The position numbers and the translations under genes were made by a program. From the NCBI GenBank assembly GCA_021736985.1, contig JAIPEW010000007.1, positions 32,229 through 96,228 of the forward strand: a stretch of DNA of 64,000 nucleotides, in the 5' to 3' direction. The number at the start of each line of letters is the position of its first letter. Position 1 is the first letter of the stretch. Under the pieces are notes generated by a model. That model made no database searches and had not been told where the DNA came from. It saw nothing but the letters and a program-made list of their open reading frames with translations. Of the stretch, positions 35,938 to 43,920 are shown piece by piece. The DNA is from Clostridiales bacterium (GTDB lineage: Bacteria > Bacillota > Desulfotomaculia > Desulfotomaculales > VENG01).

Positions 35938-37890
35938 TTAAACAATCTCTATTGCATCAAACTTGCATTTTTCCATACAGCTACCGCACTTAATACACAA
36001 TGAAGGGTCAATTTTATGCAGCTGTTTTTTCTCCCCGGTAATAGCTCCTACCGGACACGCCTTGAGACACCTGCCGCAACCGTTACACTTCTCTTCATTA
36101 ATCCTGTAAGTAATTAGAGCAGCACAGGCACCTGCAGGACAGCGTTTTTCTTTAATATGCGCTTCATATTCGTTACGGAAAAACCGCAGGGTAGATATAA
36201 CAGGATTAGGACATGTCTGGCCCAGCCCGCAAAGGGCCGTACTTTTAACAACCCTGGCCAGCCGCTCCAGGTTATCAATATCCTCCAGCTTCCCTTCGCC
36301 ATTGCATATACGCGTGAGTATCTCCAGCATACGCGTAGTTCCTTCCCGGCAGGGAGTACACTTACCGCAAGACTCTGACTGGGTAAAAGTCAAGAAATAA
36401 CGGGCTACATCAACCATACAGTTATCTTCGTCCAGTACAACCAGCCCGCCTGAACCCATCATAGCTCCGGCTGCAGTAAGAGAATCATAATCTATCGGCA
36501 AATCCAGATGCTCTTCAGAAAGGCAGGCCCCCGAAGGACCACCAATTTGAACAGCTTTGAATTTCTTACCACCTAAAATACCTCCGCCTATATCAAAGAC
36601 AATCTCTCGCATGGTAATACCCATGGGAACTTCAACCAGGCCGGTATTATTAACCTTGCCGGTCAAGGAAAATATCTTTGTGCCTTTACTACTCTCTGTT
36701 CCATAAGACCTGTACCACTCACTGCCATTTCTAATGATTTGAGGAACATTAGAATAGGTTTCTACATTATTTAAGTTAGTGGGCTTACCCCACAATCCTT
36801 TATTAGCCGGGAAAGGTGGGCGTACACGGGGCATACCACGGTTTCCTTCTATAGAAGTTAACAGGGCGGTTTCCTCGCCACACACAAAGGCCCCGGCACC
36901 TTCTTTTATTTTAATCCTAAAATTAAAACCTGAATTTAATATATTGTCACCTAAAAGCCCTGCATCTTCTGCCTGGGCAATAGCTATTTTAAGCCGGCGA
37001 ATAGCCAGAGGATATTCTGCACGTACGTAAATATATCCTTCATCTGCACCAATGGCATAACCGCAAATCATCATTCCTTCCAGCACGGAATGAGGATTTC
37101 CTTCTAAAACATAGCCATCCATGAAAGCTCCCGGGTCACCTTCATCAGCGTTACAAGCCACGTACTTTTTGTCACCCTCGGCCTTGCGGGCAAAGCCCCA
37201 TTTTTTCCCGGTAGGGAAACCGGCTCCACCACGGCCGCGCAGCCCGGAATGTAAAACTTCATTTACTACTTGCTCGGAATCCATTTCTGAAACTACCTTG
37301 GAAAAAGCAATGTAGCCATCATTAGCTATATAATCATCTATTAATTCAGGGTTAATTCGCCCAACATTAGACAGTACCAGGCGTTTTTGCTTGGCATAAA
37401 AAGGTACTTTATCATAAGTTTGAATAGGTTCTCCTGTCTGGGGATCTCTAAATAATAAACGCTCTACTACTTCACCATTCAAAAGGTCCTTCTCAACAAT
37501 TTCCGATACATCATCTTCTTGAACTCTTACATAAAAAGTCCTTTCCGGCTCTATTACAAGCAAAGGGCCCTGTTCACAAAAACCGTGGCATCCCGTTCTC
37601 TTTACTTGGATTTTACCAGAAAGACCATTTTTTTCAATTTCTTTCTCAAAAATATCAGCCAGACTGTTGGCCCCGGAAGAAATGCATCCAGTACCATTGC
37701 AAATACGGACCTGGCGTATTTCTGAATTTTCTGGTAAATTTACCTGGTTTATAATTTTCAGTCTTTTTTCCCTGCAGCTTACATCGTCATGACAGAGAGG
37801 ACCTTCTTTGCGGCATTTCACAAAATCTTTACAGGGATTTTGTGGAGAATTTTGACACTTTTCACAACATTTGTCTGTAAGTTTATTCAA
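35938..37890 (-). CDS. NuoF/HydB-like NAD(P)H and FMN-binding subunit
   Basis: The 650-residue protein has a cysteine-rich N-terminus, then a thioredoxin-like [2Fe-2S] domain (ICNGTGCISSG, TGCHGFC). The NADH/FMN core has RGRGGAGFPTGKKW, ACNADEGDPGAF and GAGAFVCGEETAL. SCGKCTPCREG follows, and a C-terminal pair of [4Fe-4S] motifs (CNGCGRCLKAC, CIKCGSCMEKC). It links formate oxidation to NAD(P) and possibly to ferredoxin by electron bifurcation, as in related clostridial complexes. Confidence 0.94.
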   Translation of the reverse strand: MNKLTDKCCEKCQNSPQNPCKDFVKCRKEGPLCHDDVSCREKRLKIINQVNLPENSEIRQVRICNGTGCISSGANSLADIFEKEIEKNGLSGKIQVKRTGCHGFCEQGPLLVIEPERTFYVRVQEDDVSEIVEKDLLNGEVVERLLFRDPQTGEPIQTYDKVPFYAKQKRLVLSNVGRINPELIDDYIANDGYIAFSKVVSEMDSEQVVNEVLHSGLRGRGGAGFPTGKKWGFARKAEGDKKYVACNADEGDPGAFMDGYVLEGNPHSVLEGMMICGYAIGADEGYIYVRAEYPLAIRRLKIAIAQAEDAGLLGDNILNSGFNFRIKIKEGAGAFVCGEETALLTSIEGNRGMPRVRPPFPANKGLWGKPTNLNNVETYSNVPQIIRNGSEWYRSYGTESSKGTKIFSLTGKVNNTGLVEVPMGITMREIVFDIGGGILGGKKFKAVQIGGPSGACLSEEHLDLPIDYDSLTAAGAMMGSGGLVVLDEDNCMVDVARYFLTFTQSESCGKCTPCREGTTRMLEILTRICNGEGKLEDIDNLERLARVVKSTALCGLGQTCPNPVISTLRFFRNEYEAHIKEKRCPAGACAALITYRINEEKCNGCGRCLKACPVGAITGEKKQLHKIDPSLCIKCGSCMEKCKFDAIEIV

Positions 37891-37906
37891 CAGAGCAACC
37901 TCCTTT

Positions 37907-38410
37907 CTACTCGTATTTATCTAATATTGAAGCAGCAGTATCGGGAGTAAGCCGCCCGTGAGTTGTATTATTAACCATCATAACCGGCGCTAAAGCACAT
38001 GCGCCGAGACAGCGCACAGTTTCTAATGTATAACGCAAATCCTCGGTAGTTTCATTGTCACCTATACCCAATTTTCTTGAAACAGCTTCAAAGACTTTCG
38101 GCGCTCCACGCACATGACAGGCTGTTCCCTGGCATAATCTAACGATATTGCGCCCCCTCGGACTCAGGTGAAACTGGTGATAAAAAGTTGCCACACCAAA
38201 TGTCTTACTAAATGGAATGTCTAGCTCACTGGATATCCACTGCATTACTTCCTTGGGCAGGTAGCCATATATATCTTGAGCCTGCTGCAGTAGAGGTATT
38301 AAAGCGCCCTTTATGCCCCGGTATTTTTCAAATACCTTTTCCATAGCCTGTTGTTTTTCATCAACAGTATCATACAGACTGGAAACCAATTGTGTTACCT
38401 CCTCCCTCAT
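37907..38410 (-). CDS. NuoE-like [2Fe-2S] subunit
   Basis: This 167-residue thioredoxin-fold [2Fe-2S] protein has TFGVATFYHQF and the four ligands in CQGTACHVRG and VRCLGACALAP. It pairs with the NuoF-like subunit. It is the first gene of the formate dehydrogenase operon, 16 bases before nuoF. An A/T inverted repeat lies just upstream. Confidence 0.94.
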   Translation of the reverse strand: MREEVTQLVSSLYDTVDEKQQAMEKVFEKYRGIKGALIPLLQQAQDIYGYLPKEVMQWISSELDIPFSKTFGVATFYHQFHLSPRGRNIVRLCQGTACHVRGAPKVFEAVSRKLGIGDNETTEDLRYTLETVRCLGACALAPVMMVNNTTHGRLTPDTAASILDKYE

Positions 38411-38423
38411 TTTTCAAAACAAT

Positions 38424-38451
38424 AAATAATTAATTAATAAATTAATTATTT
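38424..38451. promoter_or_regulatory. A/T-rich inverted repeat upstream of the formate dehydrogenase operon
   Basis: AAATAATTAATT and AATTAATTATTT are perfect 12-base arms with a 4-base spacer, flanked by TTTCA and TGAAA. The position 14 bases before the nuoE start suggests an operator or a leader hairpin. No regulator can be assigned. Confidence 0.4.
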
Positions 38452-38558
38452 TGAAACATAATTCTTTAGATTTAAATTCGCTTTATAAAACTAAAAATCC
38501 TTTCAAAAGTTCAGATTTTTATAAAAATTAATGCTTTATACTAAGGGTTGTTCCTATC

Positions 38559-39134
38559 CTAACTTATACACTTTAATATCTTCTTTTCAGTAACTATAAA
38601 GTGCACCGGACAATCATGTTTATCGGGATAAACACATGGCTTTAATTGCAACTCATAGGCCGGTGCAAGCCAAATACAATCCTTACGGGTATTAAGCAAA
38701 AAGCGATCATAAAACCCCCCTCCGTAACCAAGGCGATTACCTTCCTCATCAAAAGCTACCCCCGGTATCAGGATCATATCAAAATCAGCAGGTTCAATAG
38801 GACGCAAACAATCACTAGCTGGTTCCGGAATACCGTACGCCCCGGGAACCAGATCCCCGGGATAATTTTTTAATTCAGATGGAATCAGGCGTTTATTTTC
38901 TATATCGGTCAAAGGCACTGCTATCTTTTTCCCGGCAGACATGGCAGCCTGTATAAATTCACCTGTTTGCACTTCATTTCTAAAGTCTACGTAGACCATT
39001 ATAGTCTCAGCTCTCTGGTATTCTTTCATTTTCAAAATATTGCTGGTAATATCTGAACTCTTATCAGCTAAAGATTGTTCACCAAGAGCTCCACGCTCCC
39101 CTAAAACCTCTTTTCTTAGTTTTTTCTTGGACAT
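38559..39134 (-). CDS. 5-formyltetrahydrofolate cyclo-ligase
   Basis: The 191-residue MTHFS-family enzyme converts 5-formyl-THF to methenyl-THF with ATP. It has KKKLRKEVLGER at the N-terminus, the substrate segment VPGAYGIPEP, and LIPGVAFDEEGNRLGYGGGFYDRFL with the ATP-binding glycines. It stands alone. Folate one-carbon chemistry fits the formate metabolism upstream, but the gene is common housekeeping. Confidence 0.94.
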   Translation of the reverse strand: MSKKKLRKEVLGERGALGEQSLADKSSDITSNILKMKEYQRAETIMVYVDFRNEVQTGEFIQAAMSAGKKIAVPLTDIENKRLIPSELKNYPGDLVPGAYGIPEPASDCLRPIEPADFDMILIPGVAFDEEGNRLGYGGGFYDRFLLNTRKDCIWLAPAYELQLKPCVYPDKHDCPVHFIVTEKKILKCIS

Positions 39135-39170
39135 AATAGATCCCCCGTTTTTTAACTTAGTGAGAATATA

Positions 39171-39198
39171 GTAAAAACCTCCCCGGGGAGGTTTTTAC
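39171..39198. terminator. palindromic terminator at the ACT-domain gene stop
   Basis: A perfect 28-base palindrome centred on CCCCGGGG, with A5/T5 ends, overlaps the stop codon of the ACT-domain gene. Confidence 0.85.
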
Positions 39199-39626
39199 AC
39201 AGAGTACACCCTTTCTCCTTCTAATACGTGAAAACCGTTGTCCTGTAATACTTTGATTGCCTCATCCAATTTTTCCACTCTAAATACAACCAGTGCTGCA
39301 TTAGATGCCTTTTCTAAAAATGCATACATGTATTCTATATTAATACCAACATTATCCAGGGCTTTTAAGGAATTGTGAAGTCCTCCCGGTTCATCGGACA
39401 CTTCAACAGCAATAACCTCGGTACAACTTACTGTAAACCCCTTATCATTTAATACCTGGTACGCTTTGTCGGGAGCATTTACAATCAACCTGAGAATTCC
39501 AAAATCAGTAGTATCTGCTATAGATAGGGCCCTTATATCTATATTATAATCTCCCAGCGCCTTACTGACCTGAGCCAGTCTTCCTGTTTTATTCTCGAGA
39601 AATACTGATATTTGCTTTACTCTCAA
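39195..39626 (-). CDS. tandem ACT-domain protein
   Basis: This 143-residue protein consists of two ACT domains ([20 protein letters not shown] and [19 protein letters not shown]). Such stand-alone tandem ACT proteins bind amino acids and are often next to phenylacetate-CoA ligases; here none is adjacent. It is probably an amino-acid-responsive regulator or an allosteric partner. The DnaA-box cluster lies upstream between it and tsaD. Confidence 0.88.
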   Translation of the reverse strand: MRVKQISVFLENKTGRLAQVSKALGDYNIDIRALSIADTTDFGILRLIVNAPDKAYQVLNDKGFTVSCTEVIAVEVSDEPGGLHNSLKALDNVGINIEYMYAFLEKASNAALVVFRVEKLDEAIKVLQDNGFHVLEGERVYSV

Positions 39627-39771
39627 TTATAGTCCCCCTAAAGATAATTTGCGATTTTATTAACCCGTAGAACTTTTTATTTCTGCAGGCCTGTACAAAA
39701 ATTTTTTGTGCTACATAATTTAATTAATACTCCACAATGATAAATTGTTTTATATCAAGTTATTAACAGAG

Positions 39772-39815
39772 TTATCCACATTATCCACAACCACTTCATT
39801 CACAACCGTGGATAA
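39772..39815. promoter_or_regulatory. cluster of three DnaA boxes
   Basis: Two exact TTATCCACA boxes stand head to tail with no gap (39772-39780 and 39781-39789). A third, TTATCCACG, is on the opposite strand at 39807-39815. It lies in the 190-base gap between tsaD and the ACT gene. It may be a DnaA titration or regulatory site; no AT-rich unwinding array typical of a full origin is evident beside it. Confidence 0.7.
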
Positions 39816-39816
39816 C

Positions 39817-40839
39817 TTAATACTTTTCATTGCCCAATTCCAATCCAGGAACAGCATTCAAAGTTAGTGGAGCATAATCCTTTTTTAAAAACTTATAATA
39901 ACCTGCGCACGCAATCATGGCTGCATTATCAGTACACATCACCGGAGGAGGATAAAATAACTTTAAGCCTTCCTCAACTGCCTTTGTAGACAACGACCTG
40001 CGTAATTCTGTATTTGCCGCCACACCGCCGGCAAGCATTAACGTGTGAATACTATATTTAACAGCAGCATCCATTGTTTTATCTACCAGTACATCTATTA
40101 CAGCCTTTTGAAAACTTGCAGCAAGATTTTCCTTGCTTAATGCTTCTCCATTCTGAAAAAGCTTGTGCGTATAATTTATCACAGCAGTCTTTACCCCGCT
40201 AAAACTAAAATCCAGACTTCCCTCCTCTAGATAAGCCCGGGGCAGGTGAACTGTATCAGAATTTCCGCAGCGTGCTGCCTTTTCAATTACGGGCCCTCCA
40301 GGATAACCAAGTTCCAACACGCGGGCCACTTTATCAAAAGCTTCACCTGCAGCATCATCACGGGTACTACCCACTGCTTCATAAACTCCATGTTTTTTTA
40401 TAATAACCAAATCGGTATGACCGCCAGAGACAACCAGACACAGTACAGGAAATTCTATGTGCTCAAAAGACAGAAAATTAGCAGATACATGCCCCTCCAG
40501 GTGATTTACTGCCAGCAATGGTACATCCAGGGCACAGGCCAGCGACTTTGCTGCCGATACCCCTACCAGCAGGGCACCTACCAGTCCAGGGCCGTAGGTT
40601 ACCGCCACCGCATCTAAATCCTTAAAAGTAATCCCTGCTTCATCCAGAGCTTCTTGAATTACTGCATTTATTGTCTCCAGGTGTTTACGAGACGCCTCTT
40701 CAGGAACCACCCCACCGAATTTAGAATGTATATCTATCTGTGAAGAAATAACATTAGAACTTATCTCCCTACCATCTACCACTACTGAAGCAGCAGTCTC
40801 ATCACAGGAAGTTTCAATACCCAGTATAGTTATAGTCAT
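39817..40839 (-). CDS. tsaD: tRNA N6-adenosine threonylcarbamoyltransferase
   Basis: The 340-residue TsaD/Kae1 protein has LGIETSCDETAASVV, the metal-binding histidines in NHLEGHVSANFL, and the ATP-site GGVAANTELR. With TsaB, TsaC and TsaE it makes the t6A modification of ANN-decoding tRNAs. Length is normal. It stands upstream of the DnaA boxes on the minus strand. Confidence 0.97.
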   Translation of the reverse strand: MTITILGIETSCDETAASVVVDGREISSNVISSQIDIHSKFGGVVPEEASRKHLETINAVIQEALDEAGITFKDLDAVAVTYGPGLVGALLVGVSAAKSLACALDVPLLAVNHLEGHVSANFLSFEHIEFPVLCLVVSGGHTDLVIIKKHGVYEAVGSTRDDAAGEAFDKVARVLELGYPGGPVIEKAARCGNSDTVHLPRAYLEEGSLDFSFSGVKTAVINYTHKLFQNGEALSKENLAASFQKAVIDVLVDKTMDAAVKYSIHTLMLAGGVAANTELRRSLSTKAVEEGLKLFYPPPVMCTDNAAMIACAGYYKFLKKDYAPLTLNAVPGLELGNEKY

Positions 40840-40867
40840 AATACCCCCACCATGTCGCTGTTTTTAT

Positions 40868-41617
40868 TTAATAAGACTCTCCTAGTTCTTCCATAAGATC
40901 ACTAAAGACTTGACCTGATGCTTTATTAATTACTATCTCTGCTTGATCGTCCCAGGGCGTAGGTGTTTTATTTATAATTACCAGGCTGCGGGATAATTCT
41001 GGTAGCCCGGCAACCGGGTATACTGTAAGGCTGCTTCCTGCGACTATTAACAACTGACAACCGGAAAGAACCTGGCTCGCTTTAAAAAAATCTTCATTTA
41101 GCCTGTCTTCAAATAAAACTACATCAGGACGTAAAATCCCTCCACAATTACTGCATAAAGGAGGGTTGTTTCCATTTTTCACCTGATCTGATAATACAAA
41201 AAAATCATACCTGTTTTCACATTTCATACACCTGCAAGTACGAAGGTGCCCGTGCACTTCCCAAACTCTTTCTGAACCTGCCTTTTTATGCAAACTGTCT
41301 ATATTCTGGGTTATGGTACCCATAATATAACCCAGCTTTTCCAGATTGGCAATTACCTCATGAGCAATATTGGGCTCACAATTTTCATACGCAATCCAGC
41401 GTTCCAGGTTAATTGAATAAAACTCTGCTGGATCTTTACGCAAAGAACTTAAACTGGATGCTTTTACAGGATCAACCTTTTCCCACACCCCGGAACCCGG
41501 GCTGCGGTAATCAGGAATACCGCTTTCAGTGCTTATTCCAGCACCCGTTATAAAAAAAGTCCTGGTAGATTTTTTTAGTATATTTGCAAACCTAGAAATT
41601 TTTTCAGCATATTCCAT
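40868..41617 (-). CDS. sirtuin NAD-dependent protein deacylase
   Basis: The 249-residue Sir2 protein has GAGISTESGIPDYRS, the TQNIDSLHKKAG motif, catalytic His in EVHGHL, and a complete CxxC...CxxC zinc site (CRCMKC and CSNCGG). It removes acyl groups from lysines using NAD. It is 28 bases before tsaD and could be co-transcribed. Confidence 0.95.
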   Translation of the reverse strand: MEYAEKISRFANILKKSTRTFFITGAGISTESGIPDYRSPGSGVWEKVDPVKASSLSSLRKDPAEFYSINLERWIAYENCEPNIAHEVIANLEKLGYIMGTITQNIDSLHKKAGSERVWEVHGHLRTCRCMKCENRYDFFVLSDQVKNGNNPPLCSNCGGILRPDVVLFEDRLNEDFFKASQVLSGCQLLIVAGSSLTVYPVAGLPELSRSLVIINKTPTPWDDQAEIVINKASGQVFSDLMEELGESY

Positions 41618-41643
41618 AAAAAATCACCCGCAAATAATTATGT

Positions 41644-42042
41644 TTACGCATCAACGACCTTTTCCCCGCAAAAACTGCAGTACACTCCACCGGGTGGTAA
41701 TTCCTCGTTACAATTAGGACAAATCAACGGCCTGGGCTGCAGCTCGAACATTTTATTTTCCAGGGCTTTTATCTCTTCATCTAGTTCTCTAGTTACTTCG
41801 ATAAGCCGCTCTATCTCATCCTGCAATTTCTCCTGTTTTTGTGACTGCCTGTAAACTAAAAGACCTATACCAGCAAAATTATTTTCCATTTCTTTTTCTA
41901 ATTTTGATATTTCGTATTTTAACTTTGTAACTTCGATTAAACTGGAAGACCTGTACCTGATCTCACTTGCCTTTAAAGTAATATCTTTTGCCCTGTCTCC
42001 TACATCCCTTGCTTTTTGCGTCATTTTTTGTAAAATGTCCAT
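41644..42042 (-). CDS. coiled-coil zinc-ribbon protein
   Basis: The 132-residue protein has residues 1-90 as a charged helix/coiled coil, followed by CPNCNEELPPGGVYCSFCGE, two CxxC pairs for zinc. No enzyme motif is visible. It is 26 bases upstream of the sirtuin gene on the same strand. Confidence 0.8.
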   Translation of the reverse strand: MDILQKMTQKARDVGDRAKDITLKASEIRYRSSSLIEVTKLKYEISKLEKEMENNFAGIGLLVYRQSQKQEKLQDEIERLIEVTRELDEEIKALENKMFELQPRPLICPNCNEELPPGGVYCSFCGEKVVDA

Positions 42043-42164
42043 TACTACACCTCCAATATAATGGTTTAAAAATTAATATTTTTATTACAGTTTATTTATT
42101 CCTGCTTAAAAAAATTAAATTTTAGGATGAACTTTTTGTCCAAGCATTTTATAATAGAAGTACA

Positions 42165-42211
42165 AGGAGGAATATTATACCCGTATAGTGGTAAAATAGG
42201 AAAATCCTCCT
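42165..42211 (+). promoter_or_regulatory. hairpin pairing a GGAGGA and a TCCTCC before the small zinc-type gene
   Basis: AGGAGGA (42165-42171) is complementary to TCCTCCT (42205-42211). The first is a ribosome-site-like sequence without a following gene, and the second could mask it. It lies 37 bases before the start at 42248. This may be a leader structure. Confidence 0.35.
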
Positions 42212-42247
42212 GGATTACGAACAACAAATCAATCGGGGGTGTAAAAA

Positions 42248-42454
42248 ATGAATTACACAAATGATTACCGGGTAAACCAAAAAAATAACGGAGAAGTAAT
42301 AAGTGTTGAGGTAACTTGCTGCAGCAAAAAAATTGGAGAAATGCGCTTTAAAGACGACAGCAGTATAACTTGTCCGGATTGCAATACCGTACATAGAATA
42401 AAGTTCCATCACAATCACTTTCACATCACCCAGGAAAAACAAAACGAAGAATAA
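42248..42454 (+). CDS. small cysteine/histidine-rich protein
   Basis: The 68-residue protein has CCSKKI and CPDC separated by about 20 residues, followed by HRIKFHHNHFHIT. This is a probable treble-clef or rubredoxin-like metal site. GGGGGTG precedes the ATG, and a very strong terminator follows 12 bases after the stop, so it is a real single-gene unit. Function is not recognised. Confidence 0.7.
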   Translation: MNYTNDYRVNQKNNGEVISVEVTCCSKKIGEMRFKDDSSITCPDCNTVHRIKFHHNHFHITQEKQNEE

Positions 42455-42466
42455 GAACTTAAACAC

Positions 42467-42498
42467 CCGGAAAAGCAGCAAAAACGCTGCTTTTCCGG
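42467..42498 (+). terminator. strong terminator after the small Cys/His protein gene
   Basis: CCGGAAAAGCAGC and GCTGCTTTTCCGG form a 13-base stem with a 6-base loop, followed by eight T. Confidence 0.9.
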
Positions 42499-42504
42499 TT
42501 TTTT

Positions 42505-42792
42505 TTACTCGTTGTTTTTTTCATTTAAATAAAATATACCTGCGGCAGTAAGAACTATGGGAAAACTTTTGATATTACCAGTGCGATTAAAAAAATCAAT
42601 CCGGTGTTCAGGTTTTTTTAAATATCCCTCTTCAATAAAATGCTTAGCGTAAGAAAATAATTCTTCTTCAGACAATTCAGTTTGTTTAATAACCTTGGGC
42701 ATGGTTTCGTGCGAGAAAAGACTTGCTTTTTGAGCCTCATACATTTCATTCAGTATATAAATACATCTTTTTTCACTTAAATCTACACTCAT
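42505..42792 (-). CDS. hypothetical protein, winged-helix-like
   Basis: The 95-residue protein has helices around KRCIYILNEMYEAQKAS and TELSEEELFSYAKHFIEEGYLKKP, then a beta pair and TAAGIFYLNE. This pattern resembles a small winged helix. It is the last gene of a three-gene minus-strand group with the YtfJ-type sporulation gene. Function is unknown. Confidence 0.65.
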   Translation of the reverse strand: MSVDLSEKRCIYILNEMYEAQKASLFSHETMPKVIKQTELSEEELFSYAKHFIEEGYLKKPEHRIDFFNRTGNIKSFPIVLTAAGIFYLNEKNNE

Positions 42793-42814
42793 TATATAAA
42801 CCTTCCAATCTTAA

Positions 42815-43399
42815 TTATTTAACTTCCTTAATTTTTTCTATTAAATTTTCAAAATCAGGCATAAACTTTTCATTCACCTTACCAGCTAATTTTAACCATT
42901 CTTCTTTAAAGCGTGGATGTTTTTCCGGGTCCATACTTAAATTAGACTGCTGATTCATTTTTTTTAACGCGTTATTAAACCGGTATGTAAAATCTTGTTT
43001 TAATTTTTCATAAGACTGGTTTCTTGCTTGAATATACTGATCAAACATAAGCTCAATCTCCTGGAGGATTGACTTAATCATACCTGCATCCTGCTTTATT
43101 TGTAATAAACCTTCCATTACCCGGTGGTTTTCTTCTTTAATATTTTCATTTTCTGGTAGAACAAGCCTGTTTAAAAATGTCTCTTCTACTACCCTACAAA
43201 CAGCTTTTCTTTTTTCTCCAGTATATTCATTTAATAAGTCATTAAGTTTAAAATTTGATTCTTTTAAAAAACGGCCCGCCAACTTCTGTGCCTCAAAACG
43301 AAACTCCATGTTTGTTAAGTCTTCTTCTGATACCTGCCTGTTCTTATCATCAAACCTTTCCATCGCTTTTTCCCAGGCAGATTTTATTTTATCCGACAT
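42815..43399 (-). CDS. hypothetical helical protein of the sporulation-type cluster
   Basis: This 194-residue protein is almost all charged helices with no cysteine-rich or enzyme motif. Near the middle it carries AVCRVVEETFLNRLVLPENE, and the C-terminus has PDFENLIEKIKEVK. I chose ATG 43399 after CAGGAGG; a TTG one codon earlier is less likely. It sits between the YtfJ-like gene and the small helix protein. Confidence 0.65.
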   Translation of the reverse strand: MSDKIKSAWEKAMERFDDKNRQVSEEDLTNMEFRFEAQKLAGRFLKESNFKLNDLLNEYTGEKRKAVCRVVEETFLNRLVLPENENIKEENHRVMEGLLQIKQDAGMIKSILQEIELMFDQYIQARNQSYEKLKQDFTYRFNNALKKMNQQSNLSMDPEKHPRFKEEWLKLAGKVNEKFMPDFENLIEKIKEVK

Positions 43400-43430
43400 C
43401 AAAAAACCTCCTGATGCTATTCACTGTTTA

Positions 43431-43748
43431 CTACATATTACCATAACTATCCCTTTCCCACAATTGTTTAATCTCCGGCACTACCTCTGCCAGTTTATCA
43501 ATAGAGTCTTTTCTTTTTAATGAGTAAACAGAAACATTTTCTCCTTTTATTGCTATTACGGCACGTGGTTCTACGCTAAAACCGCCACCTCCACCACTAT
43601 TATCAATATTTTCACTTTGACACGAACCAATTCCTACTCTAATAGAAAGGACAGGGACAAGCGTAATTGCATCCAAGTGCACCGGATCACCCAATACAGT
43701 TTTGTAATCTTTTAAGTTTTCTATTCCTGAAAAAAGCTCATTAAGCAT
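43431..43748 (-). CDS. ytfJ: YtfJ/GerW-family sporulation protein
   Basis: This 105-residue protein has GDPVHLDAITLVPVLSIRVGIG and the glycine-rich GGGGGFSVEPRAVIAIKG, the core of the YtfJ/GerW family of spore proteins. Length is a little short but complete. It supports a spore-forming host. It starts the small three-gene cluster, 31 bases before the helical protein gene. Confidence 0.85.
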   Translation of the reverse strand: MLNELFSGIENLKDYKTVLGDPVHLDAITLVPVLSIRVGIGSCQSENIDNSGGGGGFSVEPRAVIAIKGENVSVYSLKRKDSIDKLAEVVPEIKQLWERDSYGNM

Positions 43749-43920
43749 TATTTATAACCTCCAGGACATACGCATATGAAAATTTTCCTATAAAACATAT
43801 CCTTACCTTTTTCAAATAAATTTAGTATAAATAATACCACGTTAAACCAGCATAAAAACCTTCATATAAAGAAATACTGTAATTCAAGGTTAGAAACGGC
43901 AAAACTTAAAGGAAGATTAT

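Noticed and set aside
39627..39816. Chromosomal replication origin
   Set aside because: Only three DnaA boxes, no AT-rich unwinding array and no dnaA/dnaN next to it.
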